Positions 18,301 to 28,137 are shown, counted from the first letter of the stretch. The stretch: 64,000 nt of DNA from Rhodospirillaceae bacterium UBA6219 (GCA_002435715.1 DISD01000096.1:65032-129031); one strand, 5' to 3'. Notes: generated from the letters alone by a model not told the origin. Made by a program: numbers and translations.

Positions 18301-18627
18301 ATGAGCCGGATCTTTCTGGCCTTGGCCGCCCTCGGCATATTGCTTTTGCTGCTGGCCGGAGTGACGGACCAACGGGCGCCGTCCCCACCGTCCCAGGATT
18401 TGGCCTATTTCCATGCGATGTCGGGGCATGCGTCCGCGTCTTTGGAGCTGAGCGACGCCAGCATGCAGGTCAAGGCGGTGGCGGCCCGACGCCATGTCTT
18501 GGTCGCGGATGTGCATCGCCTTCTGCAAGACTATACGGACAACATGCCGGGGGTTCCCCTGGCGGATCGCCGGGTGGACTTGAACGGCTTGAACCAAAAG
18601 CTGGACGAATTATGGCCGATGAAGTGA
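18301..18627 (+). CDS. KdpC-like short protein (C-terminal KdpC domain with new membrane anchor)
   Basis: This 108-residue protein starts with a membrane helix (IFLALAALGILLLLLAG). After an unrelated middle it has a segment, VAARRHVLVADVHRLLQDYT, and a C-terminus, VDLNGLNQKLDELWPMK. These align with the end of the neighbouring KdpC (VAAHRQVPVEDVGKLVVENT and INVLKLNMALDERWPLR). It lacks the KdpC motifs FNHPAYFHGRPS and SNLAPSS. An AGGAGG site and 13-base spacing after kdpC place it in the kdp operon. It looks like a partial duplicate of kdpC kept as a coding gene, not a decayed one. Its role could be to modulate the pump or the KdpD sensor; that is inference. Confidence 0.75.
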   Translation: MSRIFLALAALGILLLLLAGVTDQRAPSPPSQDLAYFHAMSGHASASLELSDASMQVKAVAARRHVLVADVHRLLQDYTDNMPGVPLADRRVDLNGLNQKLDELWPMK

Positions 18628-18636
18628 AGTCTGTTC

Positions 18637-21318
18637 ATGAGTGACGACGAAGCCAGACCTTCGCCCGAAGCCCTTCTCGCCGAAGCCGCGCGAGAAGGGC
18701 GTGGGCGTTTGAAGATCTTCCTGGGCGCCGCCCCCGGCGTCGGCAAGACCTATGCCATGCTGGAGACCGCCCACGAGCGCCGGCGCGAAGGCATCGACGT
18801 GGTGGTGGCGGTGGTCGAGACCCATGGCCGCAAGGAGACCGAAGCACTGGTCGCCGGGCTGAATGTGCAGCCCCGCCGCGAGGTTCGTTACCGCGACCGC
18901 GCCTTCAACGAAATGGACCTGGATGGCCTGCTGGCGCGCCGCCCCAAGATCGCCTTGGTGGACGAATTCGCCCATACCAACGTGCCGGGCTCGCGGCATG
19001 TGAAGCGCTGGCAGGACGTCGAGGAACTGCTGGCGGTGGGCATCGACGTCTACACTACGCTGAACATCCAGCACATCGAGAGCCTGAACGATGTGGTCGA
19101 GCAGATTTCCGGCGTCAAGGTTCGCGAAACCGTGCCCGACAGCGTGTTCGCCTCCGCCGAAGAGATCGAACTGATCGATCTGCCGCCCGAGGATCTGATC
19201 AAGCGCCTGCACGAGGGCAAGGTGTACGTCCCCGAGCAGGCGCGGCGGGCCACCCACCATTTCTTTTCGCCCGGCAACCTGACGGCGTTGCGCGAGATGG
19301 CGCTGCGCCATGCCGCCGAACGCGTCGACCGCCAGATGGTCGATTACATGCGGGCCCACGCCATCGCCGGGCCGTGGCCCGCCCGCGAGCGTGTGCTGGT
19401 GTGCATCGACGAAAAGGTGGACGCCCAGCGTCTGGTGCGGGTCGCCAAGCGTTCGGCGGAACGGCGCGGCGCAGCCTGGGTGGCGGCGACGGTCGAGACC
19501 TCGCGCACTTATTCCCTGACCGAGGCCGAGAAGGACCGCATCGACGAGGCCATGCGGCTGGCCGAGCAATTGGGCGGCGAGACGGTGACGCTGCAGGGCG
19601 ACGACGTTGTGGCGACCGTCCTGGCCTTCGCCCGCGAGCGCAACGCCACCCAGATCGTCGTCGGGCGCACCCGCCGGGGGCGATGGAGCCTGGGCAAGTC
19701 GGTGACCGACCGGTTGATCGCCGAGACCGGCGACATCACCGTGCTGGTGGTCGGCGGAAGTCACGACAGCAAGCCCAAGCTCGTTGCCACACCCACCCCC
19801 ATGGCCTTGCGGGATTGGCTCAATCTTGCATTCGCCGTCGCCGTGACCGGCGCCGCCACCGGCGTCGGGTTCGCCATCGACAAAATCGGCCTGCCCATCG
19901 CCAATATCTCCGTCGCCTATCTGATGGCGGTGCTGCTGGTGGCTCTCAAAGGGGGGCTGCGCCCGGCTATCTTGACCTCGGTGGCCAGCTTCCTGGCTTT
20001 CAATTTCCTATTCACCGAGCCGCGCTACACCTTCGCCATCACCGACACCCAGAACATCCTGACCGTGGTGTTCTTCCTGATCGCCTCGGTGGTGGTCAGC
20101 AACATGGCCGCCCGGCTGCGGGCCCAGATGCAGGCCACCAAGGAAAGCGCCCGTCGCACCGGCAACCTCTATGATTTCGGCCGCAAAATCACCGCCGCCG
20201 CCACTTTGGACGACGTGTTGTGGGCCGTCGTCCACCATGTCGCCGCCACCATTCACGGCAAGTCGCTGGTATTGATGCCCGCCGATAACGGCCTTTCCAT
20301 CGCCGCCGGCTACCCGCCCGAGGACGAACTGGACGACAAATCCGCCGCCGCCGCCGAATGGGCCTGGGCCCATGGCAAGATCGCCGGGCGCGGTTCCACC
20401 ACTCTGCCGGTGGCGCTGTGGCTGTTCATCCCCTTGAAGACCGGGCGCGGTCCGGTCGGCGTCCTTGGCGTGCAGATGCTGGAAGACGCCGATATACCAA
20501 GCCCAGATCAGATGCGCCTGCTGGAGACCCTGGCCGACCAGGCCGCGGTGGCCGTCGAACGCACCCTTCTGGTGTCCGACATCGAGACGGCGCGGCTGGC
20601 CACCGAGCGCGAACGCCTGCGCTCGGCCCTGTTGTCGTCGCTGTCGCACGATTTGCGCACGCCCTTGGTGTCGATCATGGGGGCGGCTTCCAGCCTGATC
20701 AGCTATGACGAGGCATTGGATTCCGACAGTCGGCGCGAGCTTGCCCAGACCATCCAGGACGAGGCGGAACGCCTGAACCGCTTCGTCCAGAACCTTCTCG
20801 ACATGACCAAGCTGGGGGCGGGGGCGTTGAAGCCCCGGGTGGATTGGGCCGATCTGCACGACATCGCCGGGGCGGCGGTGGAGCGGGCGAAACGTCTGAC
20901 CCGCGCCCATACCATCGTGGTCGAGATCGCCGACGACATGCCGTTGCTGTGCGTCGATGCCGTGCTGATGGAACAGGTGTTCTTTAACCTGATCGACAAC
21001 GCCTGCAAGTACAGCCCGCCGAACACGGCGGTGAAGGTGTGGGCGATCCGGACGCCCAAGCACATCGCCATCGAGGTCGCCGACCAGGGGCCGGGCATTC
21101 CGCCCGACGACCGGGAGCGGGTGTTCGACATGTTCTACCGGGTCAACCAGTCCGACAGCCAATCGGGCACAGGCCTGGGCCTGGCCATCTGCCAGGGCAT
21201 CATCGAGGCCCATGGCGGCACCATCCACGCCGAACCGGGCTTGCATGGCGCCGGCACCTGCATTGTCATTCATCTGCCCCTGCCACCCGAACCCGCCTTC
21301 CCCGAGGCCAATCCATGA
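18637..21318 (+). CDS. kdpD: Osmosensitive potassium-channel sensor histidine kinase KdpD
   Basis: This 893-residue protein has the full KdpD layout: N-terminal sensor domain with Walker A (GAAPGVGKT near residue 31), VDEFAHTN, a universal-stress-protein-like domain (about 250-375), four membrane helices (about 400-500), a GAF-like region, and a kinase core with His in SLSHDLRTPLVS near residue 671. ATPase motifs include NLIDNACKYSP and GTGLGLAICQ. It phosphorylates KdpE in response to potassium limitation. It follows the KdpC-like gene by 9 bases and overlaps kdpE by ATGA, so the whole operon includes its own regulators. Confidence 0.97.
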   Translation: MSDDEARPSPEALLAEAAREGRGRLKIFLGAAPGVGKTYAMLETAHERRREGIDVVVAVVETHGRKETEALVAGLNVQPRREVRYRDRAFNEMDLDGLLARRPKIALVDEFAHTNVPGSRHVKRWQDVEELLAVGIDVYTTLNIQHIESLNDVVEQISGVKVRETVPDSVFASAEEIELIDLPPEDLIKRLHEGKVYVPEQARRATHHFFSPGNLTALREMALRHAAERVDRQMVDYMRAHAIAGPWPARERVLVCIDEKVDAQRLVRVAKRSAERRGAAWVAATVETSRTYSLTEAEKDRIDEAMRLAEQLGGETVTLQGDDVVATVLAFARERNATQIVVGRTRRGRWSLGKSVTDRLIAETGDITVLVVGGSHDSKPKLVATPTPMALRDWLNLAFAVAVTGAATGVGFAIDKIGLPIANISVAYLMAVLLVALKGGLRPAILTSVASFLAFNFLFTEPRYTFAITDTQNILTVVFFLIASVVVSNMAARLRAQMQATKESARRTGNLYDFGRKITAAATLDDVLWAVVHHVAATIHGKSLVLMPADNGLSIAAGYPPEDELDDKSAAAAEWAWAHGKIAGRGSTTLPVALWLFIPLKTGRGPVGVLGVQMLEDADIPSPDQMRLLETLADQAAVAVERTLLVSDIETARLATERERLRSALLSSLSHDLRTPLVSIMGAASSLISYDEALDSDSRRELAQTIQDEAERLNRFVQNLLDMTKLGAGALKPRVDWADLHDIAGAAVERAKRLTRAHTIVVEIADDMPLLCVDAVLMEQVFFNLIDNACKYSPPNTAVKVWAIRTPKHIAIEVADQGPGIPPDDRERVFDMFYRVNQSDSQSGTGLGLAICQGIIEAHGGTIHAEPGLHGAGTCIVIHLPLPPEPAFPEANP

Positions 21319-21998
21319 CCGCTCGCATCCTGGTCGTCGATGACGAACCGCAAATCCGCAAGTTTCTGCGCATCTCGCTGGGGGCGAACGGCTATGACGT
21401 GCTGGAGGCGGAGACCGGCGCCGCCGGTATCGAGGCGGCGCGCGCACAAGCACCCGACCTGCTGGTGCTCGACCTCGGCTTGCCCGACCTGGACGGCCAG
21501 GAGGTCGTCAGCGCGGTGCGGGAGTTCTCGGCCATGCCGATCATCATCCTGTCGGTGCGCGCCGACGAGTTCGACAAGGTGGAGGCGCTGGACCGGGGCG
21601 CCAACGACTACGTGGTGAAACCGTTCGGCATTGCCGAACTGATGGCGCGGGTGCGGGCGGTGCTGCGGTCACGGGCACCCCAGGAGACCGAGGACGTGCT
21701 GGTCGCTGGGCCGGTGACCATCGACCTCGGGCGGCGTATCGTCACCAAGGGCGGGAACGAAGTCCATCTGTCCAAGAAGGAATGGGAATTGCTGGCCTTC
21801 ATGGCCCGCCGTCCCGACCATGTGCTGACCCACCGGCAAATCCTCAAGGAGGTGTGGGGACCGGCCCATGTGGATGACACCGCCTACCTACGGGTCTACG
21901 TCAACCAGCTAAGGCAGAAGCTAGAGGATGATGCCGGCCATCCGACAATGATTGTGACTGATCCGGGGGTTGGGTATCGGCTGAAGGGCGGCGGGTGA
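21315..21998 (+). CDS. kdpE: KDP operon response regulator KdpE
   Basis: This 227-residue OmpR-family regulator begins MTARILVVDDEPQIRKFL. The phospho-acceptor Asp is in LLVLDLGLPDLDG near residue 52, the KPF motif is near 102, and a C-terminal winged helix ends PGVGYRLKGG. The ATG overlaps the kdpD stop as ATGA, which shows coupling. It should bind upstream of kdpF; tandem repeats at 13588-13606 are a candidate site. It is the last gene of the kdp operon and converges on the recombinase gene at 22057. Confidence 0.96.
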   Translation: MTARILVVDDEPQIRKFLRISLGANGYDVLEAETGAAGIEAARAQAPDLLVLDLGLPDLDGQEVVSAVREFSAMPIIILSVRADEFDKVEALDRGANDYVVKPFGIAELMARVRAVLRSRAPQETEDVLVAGPVTIDLGRRIVTKGGNEVHLSKKEWELLAFMARRPDHVLTHRQILKEVWGPAHVDDTAYLRVYVNQLRQKLEDDAGHPTMIVTDPGVGYRLKGGG

Positions 21999-22016
21999 CG
22001 CTGCCTCATCGCAAGC

Positions 22017-22048
22017 AGAACTCCTCGTCGTTGAAACCGAGGAGTTCT
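22017..22048. terminator. Hairpin between convergent kdpE and recombinase genes
   Basis: A perfect 11-base inverted repeat has arms AGAACTCCTCG (22017-22027) and CGAGGAGTTCT (22038-22048) and a 10-base loop. It lies 18 bases after the kdpE stop and 8 bases beyond the recombinase stop on the other strand. There is no long T-run on either side. It may act as a weak two-way terminator. Confidence 0.55.
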
Positions 22049-22056
22049 CTCCCGCG

Positions 22057-22689
22057 TTATATTTCTGTGCTTTCCGCGAGATGCAGCGCGTCCTCTATAT
22101 CGACGCCAAGGTAGCGGACCGTGCTCTCGATTTTTGTGTGGCCAAGCAATATCTGCACGGCGCGCAAATTGCCTGTCTGCTTGTAGATGATGGACGCCTT
22201 GGTGCGGCGTAGAGAATGCGTCCCGTAGTCTTCTGGACGCAGACCGATCCCGGTCACCCATTCATCAACCAGACGCGCATACTGCCGGGTGCTGATATGC
22301 TTGGCGTGGTTGATCCTGCTGGGAAACACGAAATCTTCAACCGTCCCTCCTCGATGTTCGAGCCAAGCAAGAATGCTGTTGCGAGCATGTTCAAGGAGCT
22401 CGAACTGAACGGGGCGACCGGTCTTTTGTTGAACGACAATCGCTCGGGAGCGAACCCGACCGCCGCTAATAAGATCGCCAATCTTCATTTTGACGACATC
22501 GCATCCGCGAAGTTTGCTGTCGATCGCCAAATCAAACATTGCACGGTCGCGCAGGCGGCGCTCTTGATCCAACCAGAACCGGATAGCCCAGACCTGCTGC
22601 GGCTTCAGCGCGCGCTTGGCACCAATCTTTCGTCCTGCGTTCCATGGGCGCTGATCTTTTACGCATGGATCATATTCTGAATGTCCCAT
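22057..22689 (-). CDS. Small tyrosine recombinase / phage-type integrase
   Basis: This 210-residue protein is essentially a lone catalytic domain with the full active-site set: Arg61 (LRGCD), Lys89 (QQKTG), His158 and Arg161 (HSLRR), His184 (LGHTK) and nucleophile Tyr193 (RYLGVD). The N-terminal DNA-binding domain is very short compared with standard phage integrases (over 300 residues). The ATG at 22689 follows AGGAGA by seven bases; a longer frame to 22785 lacks such a site. No other phage or transposon gene is adjacent. Proteins of this short type recur in proteobacterial genomes, but their element is not obvious here. Confidence 0.88.
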   Translation of the reverse strand: MGHSEYDPCVKDQRPWNAGRKIGAKRALKPQQVWAIRFWLDQERRLRDRAMFDLAIDSKLRGCDVVKMKIGDLISGGRVRSRAIVVQQKTGRPVQFELLEHARNSILAWLEHRGGTVEDFVFPSRINHAKHISTRQYARLVDEWVTGIGLRPEDYGTHSLRRTKASIIYKQTGNLRAVQILLGHTKIESTVRYLGVDIEDALHLAESTEI

Positions 22690-22895
22690 AGCCTTTCTCC
22701 TTTGGCCAATAGTGACCAGATGGATGGTATAGCCTCGGGGCGTCCGCTTTCTGGATATACGGAAATCGCCTTGAACGTCTTGCATGGGCGCAAAGCCGTC
22801 CCGCTATGGGTATCGGTAGAGCATCACGCTGCCCTGAATCCCCCTCTTCGAACCCGGTTGAAAACAGGGTGATTCCCCCGGCCCAGCCGGCGCGT

Positions 22896-23114
22896 CTAAG
22901 TCTTCTTCTTGGTGGCCGTCCCGTCAAAGGGGGTTTGGCTCAGCGCAGCCGTCTCGCCCTCGACCTTCAGCGTCTGGGCATATTGCTGTCGCCATTCGCT
23001 GTCGGTCTGGCCGGAACGCTTGCGCGCCCGGGCGCGTTTCACGCATTCCGCGATCATCTTGTCGGTCGCGCTCTGCTTCTTGGGCGCCTGTGCAGGCTTC
23101 TTGACCTTGGGCAT
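22896..23114 (-). CDS. Small basic hypothetical protein, 72 residues
   Basis: The product starts MPKVKKPAQAPKKQSATDKM and is rich in Lys, Arg, Ala and Gln, ending TATKKKT. No membrane segment or named motif is seen. The ATG at 23114 is used because it follows GGAAG and gives the compact lysine-rich N-terminus; a longer frame to 23225 would overlap the nrdJ terminator region less plausibly. High positive charge suggests nucleic-acid contact, but this is inference. It lies between the recombinase and nrdJ, on the same strand as both. Confidence 0.55.
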   Translation of the reverse strand: MPKVKKPAQAPKKQSATDKMIAECVKRARARKRSGQTDSEWRQQYAQTLKVEGETAALSQTPFDGTATKKKT

Positions 23115-23225
23115 GGACTCTTCCACGGGCTCTGCTGGGATGATTCCCAAAGGAAAGTCAGCATGCGCTCTTGGTCCTGAAAGAGTCCACTGAACTCGGC
23201 CGCGCGGGACTCTCCCCCCAAACAA

Positions 23226-23257
23226 AAAGGCCGGCTTTCTTGCGAAAGCCGGCCTTT
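23226..23257 (-). terminator. Rho-independent terminator of nrdJ
   Basis: A perfect 14-base stem, AAAGGCCGGCTTTC with GAAAGCCGGCCTTT and a TTGC loop, is followed on the minus strand by a T-rich run (TTTTTGTTT). It lies 47 bases past the nrdJ stop codon, so it should end the nrdJ transcript. Confidence 0.9.
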
Positions 23258-23304
23258 GCAGCCTGGAGTCGAAGAGAGGTTGAGACGACCCCCGGCTTAT
23301 GGCG

Positions 23305-26300
23305 TCACGAGCAGCCGGTGGTGCCGCCGCAAGTGTCGCATTTCAGGCAGGTGCCGTTACGCACCAGGGTAAAATTGCCGCATTCGGGGCAGGCGTCGCC
23401 TTCGTAACCCTTCATGCGGGCCTTCTTGATTTCCTCGGCGCGGGCGTCGAAGGCCTGGATGGCGGTTTCGGCGTCCACCGACAGGGCCACCTGCGAGGTG
23501 GTGACGCTGGTGGTGGCAACATCGGTGGCCATGGCGGTGGCGGCGCCGCCACCATTACCGCCCGACACCACCAGGAACTTGGACCGCACGTAACCCTTCG
23601 ACGTCACGCGTTCCACCACGGCGGCCGCCTTTTCCAACTGGCCTTCGGCATTGCCGCGACCCACCGTGTCGGGGGTCAGATCGGCCGGTTCCACATGGGC
23701 CAGGTCGTTGCGCGACAGATAGGAAATGGCCAGTTCGCGGAAGATGTAATCCAGGATCGAGGTGGCCATCTTGATGGTTTCGTTGCCTTCCACCATGCCT
23801 TGCGGCTCGAAGCGGGTGAAGGTGAAGGCCTCGACGAATTCCTCCAGCGGCACGCCGTATTGCAGGCCGATGGACACGGCGATGGCGAAGTTGTTCATCA
23901 TGGCGCGGAAGGCGGCGCCTTCCTTGTGCATGTCGATGAAGATCTCGCCGACCTTGCCGTCTTCGTATTCGCCGGTGCGCAAGTAAACCTTGTGACCGCC
24001 GACCATGGCCTTTTGGGTGTAGCCCTTGCGGCGGTCGGGCAGCTTGGCGCGGCGGGCCGCGATGACCCGCTCGACGATGCGTTCGGCGACGATCTCGGCC
24101 CGCGCCGCCAACGGCTTGTCGGCGATGTCTTCTTCCAGCGCGCCGGCATCGTCCAGCAGGGCGGCCTGCAAGGGCTGGCTGAGTTTCGAACCATCACGAT
24201 ACAGCGCATTGGCCTTCAGACCCAGACGCCAGGACAGCATATAGGCCGCCTTGCAATCCTCGACGCTGGCCGAGTTGGGCATGTTGATGGTCTTGGAAAT
24301 GGCCCCCGAGATGAAGGGCTGGGCGGCGGCCATCATGTGGATGTGGCTTTGCGCCGACAGGAAGCGCTTGCCGACCTTGCCGCAGGGGCTGGCACAATCG
24401 AACACCGGCAGATGCTCGGCCTTCAGGAAGGGGGCGCCTTCCAGGGTCATGGCACCAGTGCAATAGGTGTTGGCGGCGTCGATGTCGTGCTTGGAAAAGC
24501 CCAGGAACGACAGCAGGTCGAAGGACAGATCGTCCAACTGGGCCGGGGTCGCCTTCAGCACATCGGTGCAGAACTCGGCACCCAAAGTGTACTTGTTGAA
24601 GACGAACTTGATGTCGAAAGCGGCTTCCAGGGATTGCTCGATCTTTTCCAGCACTTCGTCGGTGAAGCCCTTGGCGCGCAGCTTGTCGTGGTTGATGCCG
24701 GGCGCGTCGCGCAGCGTGGCGTGACCGACGGCGTAACGGATGATCTCGGCGATGTCGCTTTCAGAATAACCCAGCGTGCGCAGGGCTTCGGGGACCATGC
24801 GGTTGATGATCTTGAAGTAACCGCCACCGGCCAGCTTCTTGAACTTCACCAGGGCGAAGTCGGGCTCGATGCCGGTGGTGTCGCAATCCATCACCAGACC
24901 GATGGTGCCGGTCGGCGCCACCACGGTGGCCTGGGCGTTGCGGAAGCCGTGCTTTTCACCCAGTTCCAGAACATGGTCCCAGGACAGACGGGCGGCAGCC
25001 ACCAGCGACTGGTCGGGGCAATTGTCGGCGTCCAGCGGCACCGGCGAAATGTCCAGGCCTTCATAGCCCGAGGTCAGGCCATAAGCGGCGCGGCGATGGT
25101 TGCGCATGACGCGCAGCATGGCCGTGGCATTGGCGGCATAGCCGGGGAAGGCGCCCAGTTCCGCCGACATCTCGGCGGACGTGACATAGGCTTCGCCGGT
25201 CATCAGCGCCGAGATGGCACCGGTCAGCGCCCGGCCGGTTTCGCTGTCATAAGGAATGCCCGAAGCCATCAGCAGGCCGCCGATATTGGCGAAGCCCAGA
25301 CCCAAGGTGCGGAAGTCATAGGACAACTGGGCGATCTTTTCCGACGGGAACTGCGCCATGGTCACCGAGATTTCCAGCACCATGGTCCACAGGCGGCAGG
25401 CATGGCGGAAACCATCGATGTCGAACGATCCGTCCTTGCGGCGGAACGACAACAGGTTCAGGGACGCCAGATTGCAGGCGGTGTCGTCCAGGAACATGTA
25501 TTCCGAACAGGGATTGGACGCGTTGATGCGGCCCGATTCGGGGCAGGTGTGCCAGTCGTTGATGGTGGTGTCGAACTGGATGCCCGGATCGGCGCAGGCC
25601 CAGGCGGCTTCACCGATCTTTTCCCACAGCTCGCGGGCCTTGACACTTTTCTTGACCTTGTCGCTGGTGCGGTGCTTCAGCACCCAGTCGTCGTCCTCGA
25701 TCACCGCGTTCAGGAAGTCGTCGGTGACGCGCACGGTGTTGTTGGAATTCTGGCCAGACACGGTCAGATAGGCTTCCGAATCCCAATCGGTGTTGAATTC
25801 GGGGAAGGCGATGTCGAAGTAACCCTGGCGGGCGAACTGGATCATGCGCTGGATATAATTTTCCGGCACCATCACCGCACGGGCGGCCAGAATGGCCTTA
25901 CGCAGGCGCTTATTGGCCTTGGGGTCGAAGCGGGCGTCGGAATCGGCAGCGCCGTCCCATTCACGCAGCGACGCCATGACTTCACCCAGATGCTTCTTGG
26001 CCAGTTTGGAACCGGCGACCAGGGCGGCGACCTTCTGTTCCTCGACCACCTTCCAATTGATGAAGGCTTCGATATCGGGGTGGTCGACGTCGACCACCAC
26101 CATCTTGGCGGCGCGACGGGTGGTGCCGCCCGACTTGATGGCGCCGGCGGCGCGGTCGCCGATCTTCAAAAAGCTCATCAGGCCCGACGACTTGCCGCCG
26201 CCGGACAGGCGTTCGCCTTCGCCGCGCAGCTTGGTGAAGTTGGTGCCGGTGCCCGAACCGTATTTGAACAGGCGCGCTTCGCGCACCCACAGATCCATGA

Positions 26301-26940
26301 TGCCGCCTTCGTTCACCAGATCGTCCTCGATGGACTGGATGAAGCAGGCGTGCGGCTGCGGATGTTCATAGGACGACTTGGAACGGGTCAGCTTGCCCGA
26401 TTTGTAGTCCACATAGAAGTGACCCTGGCCGGGGCCGTCGATGCCATAGGCCCAATGCAGACCGGTGTTGAACCATTGCGGCGAATTGGGCGCGCCCATC
26501 TGGCTGGCCAGCATGAAGGCCATTTCGTCGCGGAAGGTCTGGGCGTCGTCTTCCGAGGTGAAATAGCCACCCTTCCAACCCCAATAAGTCCATGTGCCGG
26601 CCAGACGGTCGAAGACCTGGGTGGCGCTGGTTTCACCGCTGTAACGTTGCTCGACCGGCAGCGCCTTCAGGGCTTCCTGGTCGGGTTCGTGGCGCTGCAG
26701 CCATTCGGGCACGCCCTTTTCGGCGACGCGCTTCAGGCGGCTGGGAACGCCGGCCTTGCGGAAATACTTTTGCGCCAAAACGTCGCAGGCCACCTGCGAC
26801 CAGGTGGCGGGGACGTCGATGTCCTTGGCCTGGAAGACGATCGAGCCGTCGGGATTGCGGATTTCACTGGTCGCCTTGCGGAAGTCGATACCCGCATATG
26901 CGGTCTTACCGGACTTGGTGAAGTGACGCTGGACGCGCAT
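23305..26940 (-). CDS. nrdJ: Adenosylcobalamin-dependent ribonucleotide reductase, class II
   Basis: This 1211-residue protein matches the long alphaproteobacterial class II enzyme. Visible features are the substrate-site region [10 protein letters not shown], the catalytic cysteine segment [13 protein letters not shown], the NLASLNLL turn and the glycyl/barrel motif [19 protein letters not shown]-terminal zinc-ribbon-like cysteine cluster follows (CPECGNF and [13 protein letters not shown]). It makes deoxyribonucleotides using coenzyme B12, with or without oxygen. It stands alone, with a strong terminator at 23226 and palindromes resembling NrdR boxes upstream. No cobalamin riboswitch is evident in its leader. 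Confidence 0.97.
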   Translation of the reverse strand: MRVQRHFTKSGKTAYAGIDFRKATSEIRNPDGSIVFQAKDIDVPATWSQVACDVLAQKYFRKAGVPSRLKRVAEKGVPEWLQRHEPDQEALKALPVEQRYSGETSATQVFDRLAGTWTYWGWKGGYFTSEDDAQTFRDEMAFMLASQMGAPNSPQWFNTGLHWAYGIDGPGQGHFYVDYKSGKLTRSKSSYEHPQPHACFIQSIEDDLVNEGGIMDLWVREARLFKYGSGTGTNFTKLRGEGERLSGGGKSSGLMSFLKIGDRAAGAIKSGGTTRRAAKMVVVDVDHPDIEAFINWKVVEEQKVAALVAGSKLAKKHLGEVMASLREWDGAADSDARFDPKANKRLRKAILAARAVMVPENYIQRMIQFARQGYFDIAFPEFNTDWDSEAYLTVSGQNSNNTVRVTDDFLNAVIEDDDWVLKHRTSDKVKKSVKARELWEKIGEAAWACADPGIQFDTTINDWHTCPESGRINASNPCSEYMFLDDTACNLASLNLLSFRRKDGSFDIDGFRHACRLWTMVLEISVTMAQFPSEKIAQLSYDFRTLGLGFANIGGLLMASGIPYDSETGRALTGAISALMTGEAYVTSAEMSAELGAFPGYAANATAMLRVMRNHRRAAYGLTSGYEGLDISPVPLDADNCPDQSLVAAARLSWDHVLELGEKHGFRNAQATVVAPTGTIGLVMDCDTTGIEPDFALVKFKKLAGGGYFKIINRMVPEALRTLGYSESDIAEIIRYAVGHATLRDAPGINHDKLRAKGFTDEVLEKIEQSLEAAFDIKFVFNKYTLGAEFCTDVLKATPAQLDDLSFDLLSFLGFSKHDIDAANTYCTGAMTLEGAPFLKAEHLPVFDCASPCGKVGKRFLSAQSHIHMMAAAQPFISGAISKTINMPNSASVEDCKAAYMLSWRLGLKANALYRDGSKLSQPLQAALLDDAGALEEDIADKPLAARAEIVAERIVERVIAARRAKLPDRRKGYTQKAMVGGHKVYLRTGEYEDGKVGEIFIDMHKEGAAFRAMMNNFAIAVSIGLQYGVPLEEFVEAFTFTRFEPQGMVEGNETIKMATSILDYIFRELAISYLSRNDLAHVEPADLTPDTVGRGNAEGQLEKAAAVVERVTSKGYVRSKFLVVSGGNGGGAATAMATDVATTSVTTSQVALSVDAETAIQAFDARAEEIKKARMKGYEGDACPECGNFTLVRNGTCLKCDTCGGTTGCS

Positions 26941-27040
26941 GGGTTCCCCTTTGTTGTCTTAAGTGTGGCACCAACCATCCCCGCAGGCGGCGAATGCGAA
27001 AAGGCGGGAATCCGCAAGGATTCCACCGCTTTGCGCTGCT

Positions 27041-27147
27041 CACAATATCTTGTGGCTCGCCCCCGACCGAGACGCAGATTATGCCAATGGGGGTGGCGCA
27101 TCAACCACATTTTGTCATCGGGATGACTTTTTCACACAGCATATAGT
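27041..27147 (-). promoter_or_regulatory. Candidate NrdR boxes upstream of nrdJ (330-base gene-free stretch)
   Basis: The stretch 26941-27270 has no gene. It holds CACAATATCTTGTG at 27041-27054, a near-perfect dyad, and ACACAGCATATAGT at 27134-27147. Both resemble the NrdR consensus of ACAC, an AT core and GTGT. Their centres are 93 bases apart, about nine helical turns, longer than the usual 31-41 base spacing. NrdR represses ribonucleotide reductase genes when dATP is high. The boxes are seen directly; their use is inference. Confidence 0.5.
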
Positions 27148-27270
27148 TCGAATAATTATCGCTTTTTATGGGTTTTGAATCCGACCCCGGAAGCGCTGGA
27201 CGGATGGCCCGGCTTTTGCCATAGTCCGGCCCTTGAGAGACTTCCTTTCCATAAGAACAACGAGGGCGTT

Positions 27271-27621
27271 ATGGCCGGCTTTGGTACTCTGCTGTTCACC
27301 TGGCTCAAGGGCAAATTGGTCGGCACCGACACCGCCGGCAATCGCTATTATATCGAGCGCAGCCCCGCCAAGGGCTGTCGCGCCCGGCGCTGGGTCATCT
27401 ATAGCGGTGTGACCGACGCTTCGGCGGTGCCCGCCGAATGGCATGCCTGGCTGCACCACACCGTGGACGCGCCGCTGACCGATGCCGAACGTCGCGCCTG
27501 GCAAAAGCCGCACGCCATCAACTCCACCGGCACTTCGGGTGCCTATCTGCCGCCCGGTCACCAATTGCGCGGTGGCCAGCGCGACCGCGCCACCGGCGAT
27601 TACGAGGCTTGGCAGCCCTGA
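27271..27621 (+). CDS. NADH:ubiquinone oxidoreductase accessory subunit, NDUFA12 family
   Basis: This 116-residue protein starts MAGFGTLLFTWLKGKLVGTD and has GNRYYIERS and a WH-AWLHH region followed by the C-terminal WQ-PH segment, all features of the B17.2/NDUFA12 family. In alphaproteobacteria this subunit is a supernumerary part of respiratory complex I on the cytoplasmic arm. Upstream in-frame codons exist, but the ATG at 27271 with CGAGG upstream fits the family start. It heads a rightward group with two MlaD genes and a DUF2155 gene, the same order seen in many relatives. Confidence 0.92.
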   Translation: MAGFGTLLFTWLKGKLVGTDTAGNRYYIERSPAKGCRARRWVIYSGVTDASAVPAEWHAWLHHTVDAPLTDAERRAWQKPHAINSTGTSGAYLPPGHQLRGGQRDRATGDYEAWQP

Positions 27622-27645
27622 TCCGACGGGAATAGGGGAACTGAC

Positions 27646-28137
27646 ATGGTCACCAAGGGCGGACATCGTGACACCGTAACCGGCGCCGTCGTCGTCGCTG
27701 TGGCGGCGTTGTTGCTGGGCTTGGTGTACATCAAGGATGCCCGCAAGTCGGAAGACGCGGGTTATTCCGTCCTGGCGCGTTTCAACCGTTTGGACGGGGT
27801 CTCCGTCGGCACGCCGGTGCGGCTGTCCGGGGTCAAGATCGGCGCTGTCGCCGAACAAAGCCTTGATCCGGATTTCCGCGCCGTCACCCGTTTGCGCATC
27901 GACCAGGATGTGGGGTTGCCCGCCGATTCGTCGGCCGCCATCCGCACCGACGGCTTGCTGGGCAGTAAATATATCGAGATCGGCCCCGGCGGCGACGACG
28001 ACATGCTGAAAAGCGGCGATTCCATCCTCTATACCCAGGATTCCATGGTGATCGAGGAATTGATGGAAAAGATCATCGAGCAGGGCAAGGGCAAGCGCGG
28101 TTATGCCGGCCGTGCCGTTCCCTCGGTCACCAACTAA
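27646..28137 (+). CDS. MlaD-like lipid transport substrate-binding protein, first copy
   Basis: This 163-residue protein has one N-terminal membrane helix (about residues 11-30) and one MCE domain (YSVLARFNRLDGVSVGTPVRLSG, split here as the sheet core, then DGLLGSKYIEI). This is the layout of MlaD, a ring-forming periplasmic protein for phospholipid transport between membranes. A nearly parallel paralogue follows 20 bases downstream. The Mla ATPase and permease genes lie on the opposite strand at 29164-30713. Confidence 0.93.
   Translation: MVTKGGHRDTVTGAVVVAVAALLLGLVYIKDARKSEDAGYSVLARFNRLDGVSVGTPVRLSGVKIGAVAEQSLDPDFRAVTRLRIDQDVGLPADSSAAIRTDGLLGSKYIEIGPGGDDDMLKSGDSILYTQDSMVIEELMEKIIEQGKGKRGYAGRAVPSVTN

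Noticed and set aside
22057..22689. Prophage or integrative element around the recombinase
   Set aside because: No phage structural, replication, excisionase or conjugation genes are nearby and no clear att repeats are seen.
22803..22860. tRNA gene
   Set aside because: Only pieces of a D-loop and T-loop are present; the stems do not pair and no acceptor end is found. It is kept as a finding, not as a gene.
23299..27126. Very long open frame on the plus strand across nrdJ
   Set aside because: It is the antisense of a clear NrdJ protein; its His/Gly-rich translation is typical of the antisense of GC-rich genes and has no domain.
26941..27270. Cobalamin riboswitch ahead of the B12-dependent nrdJ
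   Set aside because: No B12-box or matching long hairpin set is visible; palindromes there fit NrdR boxes better.
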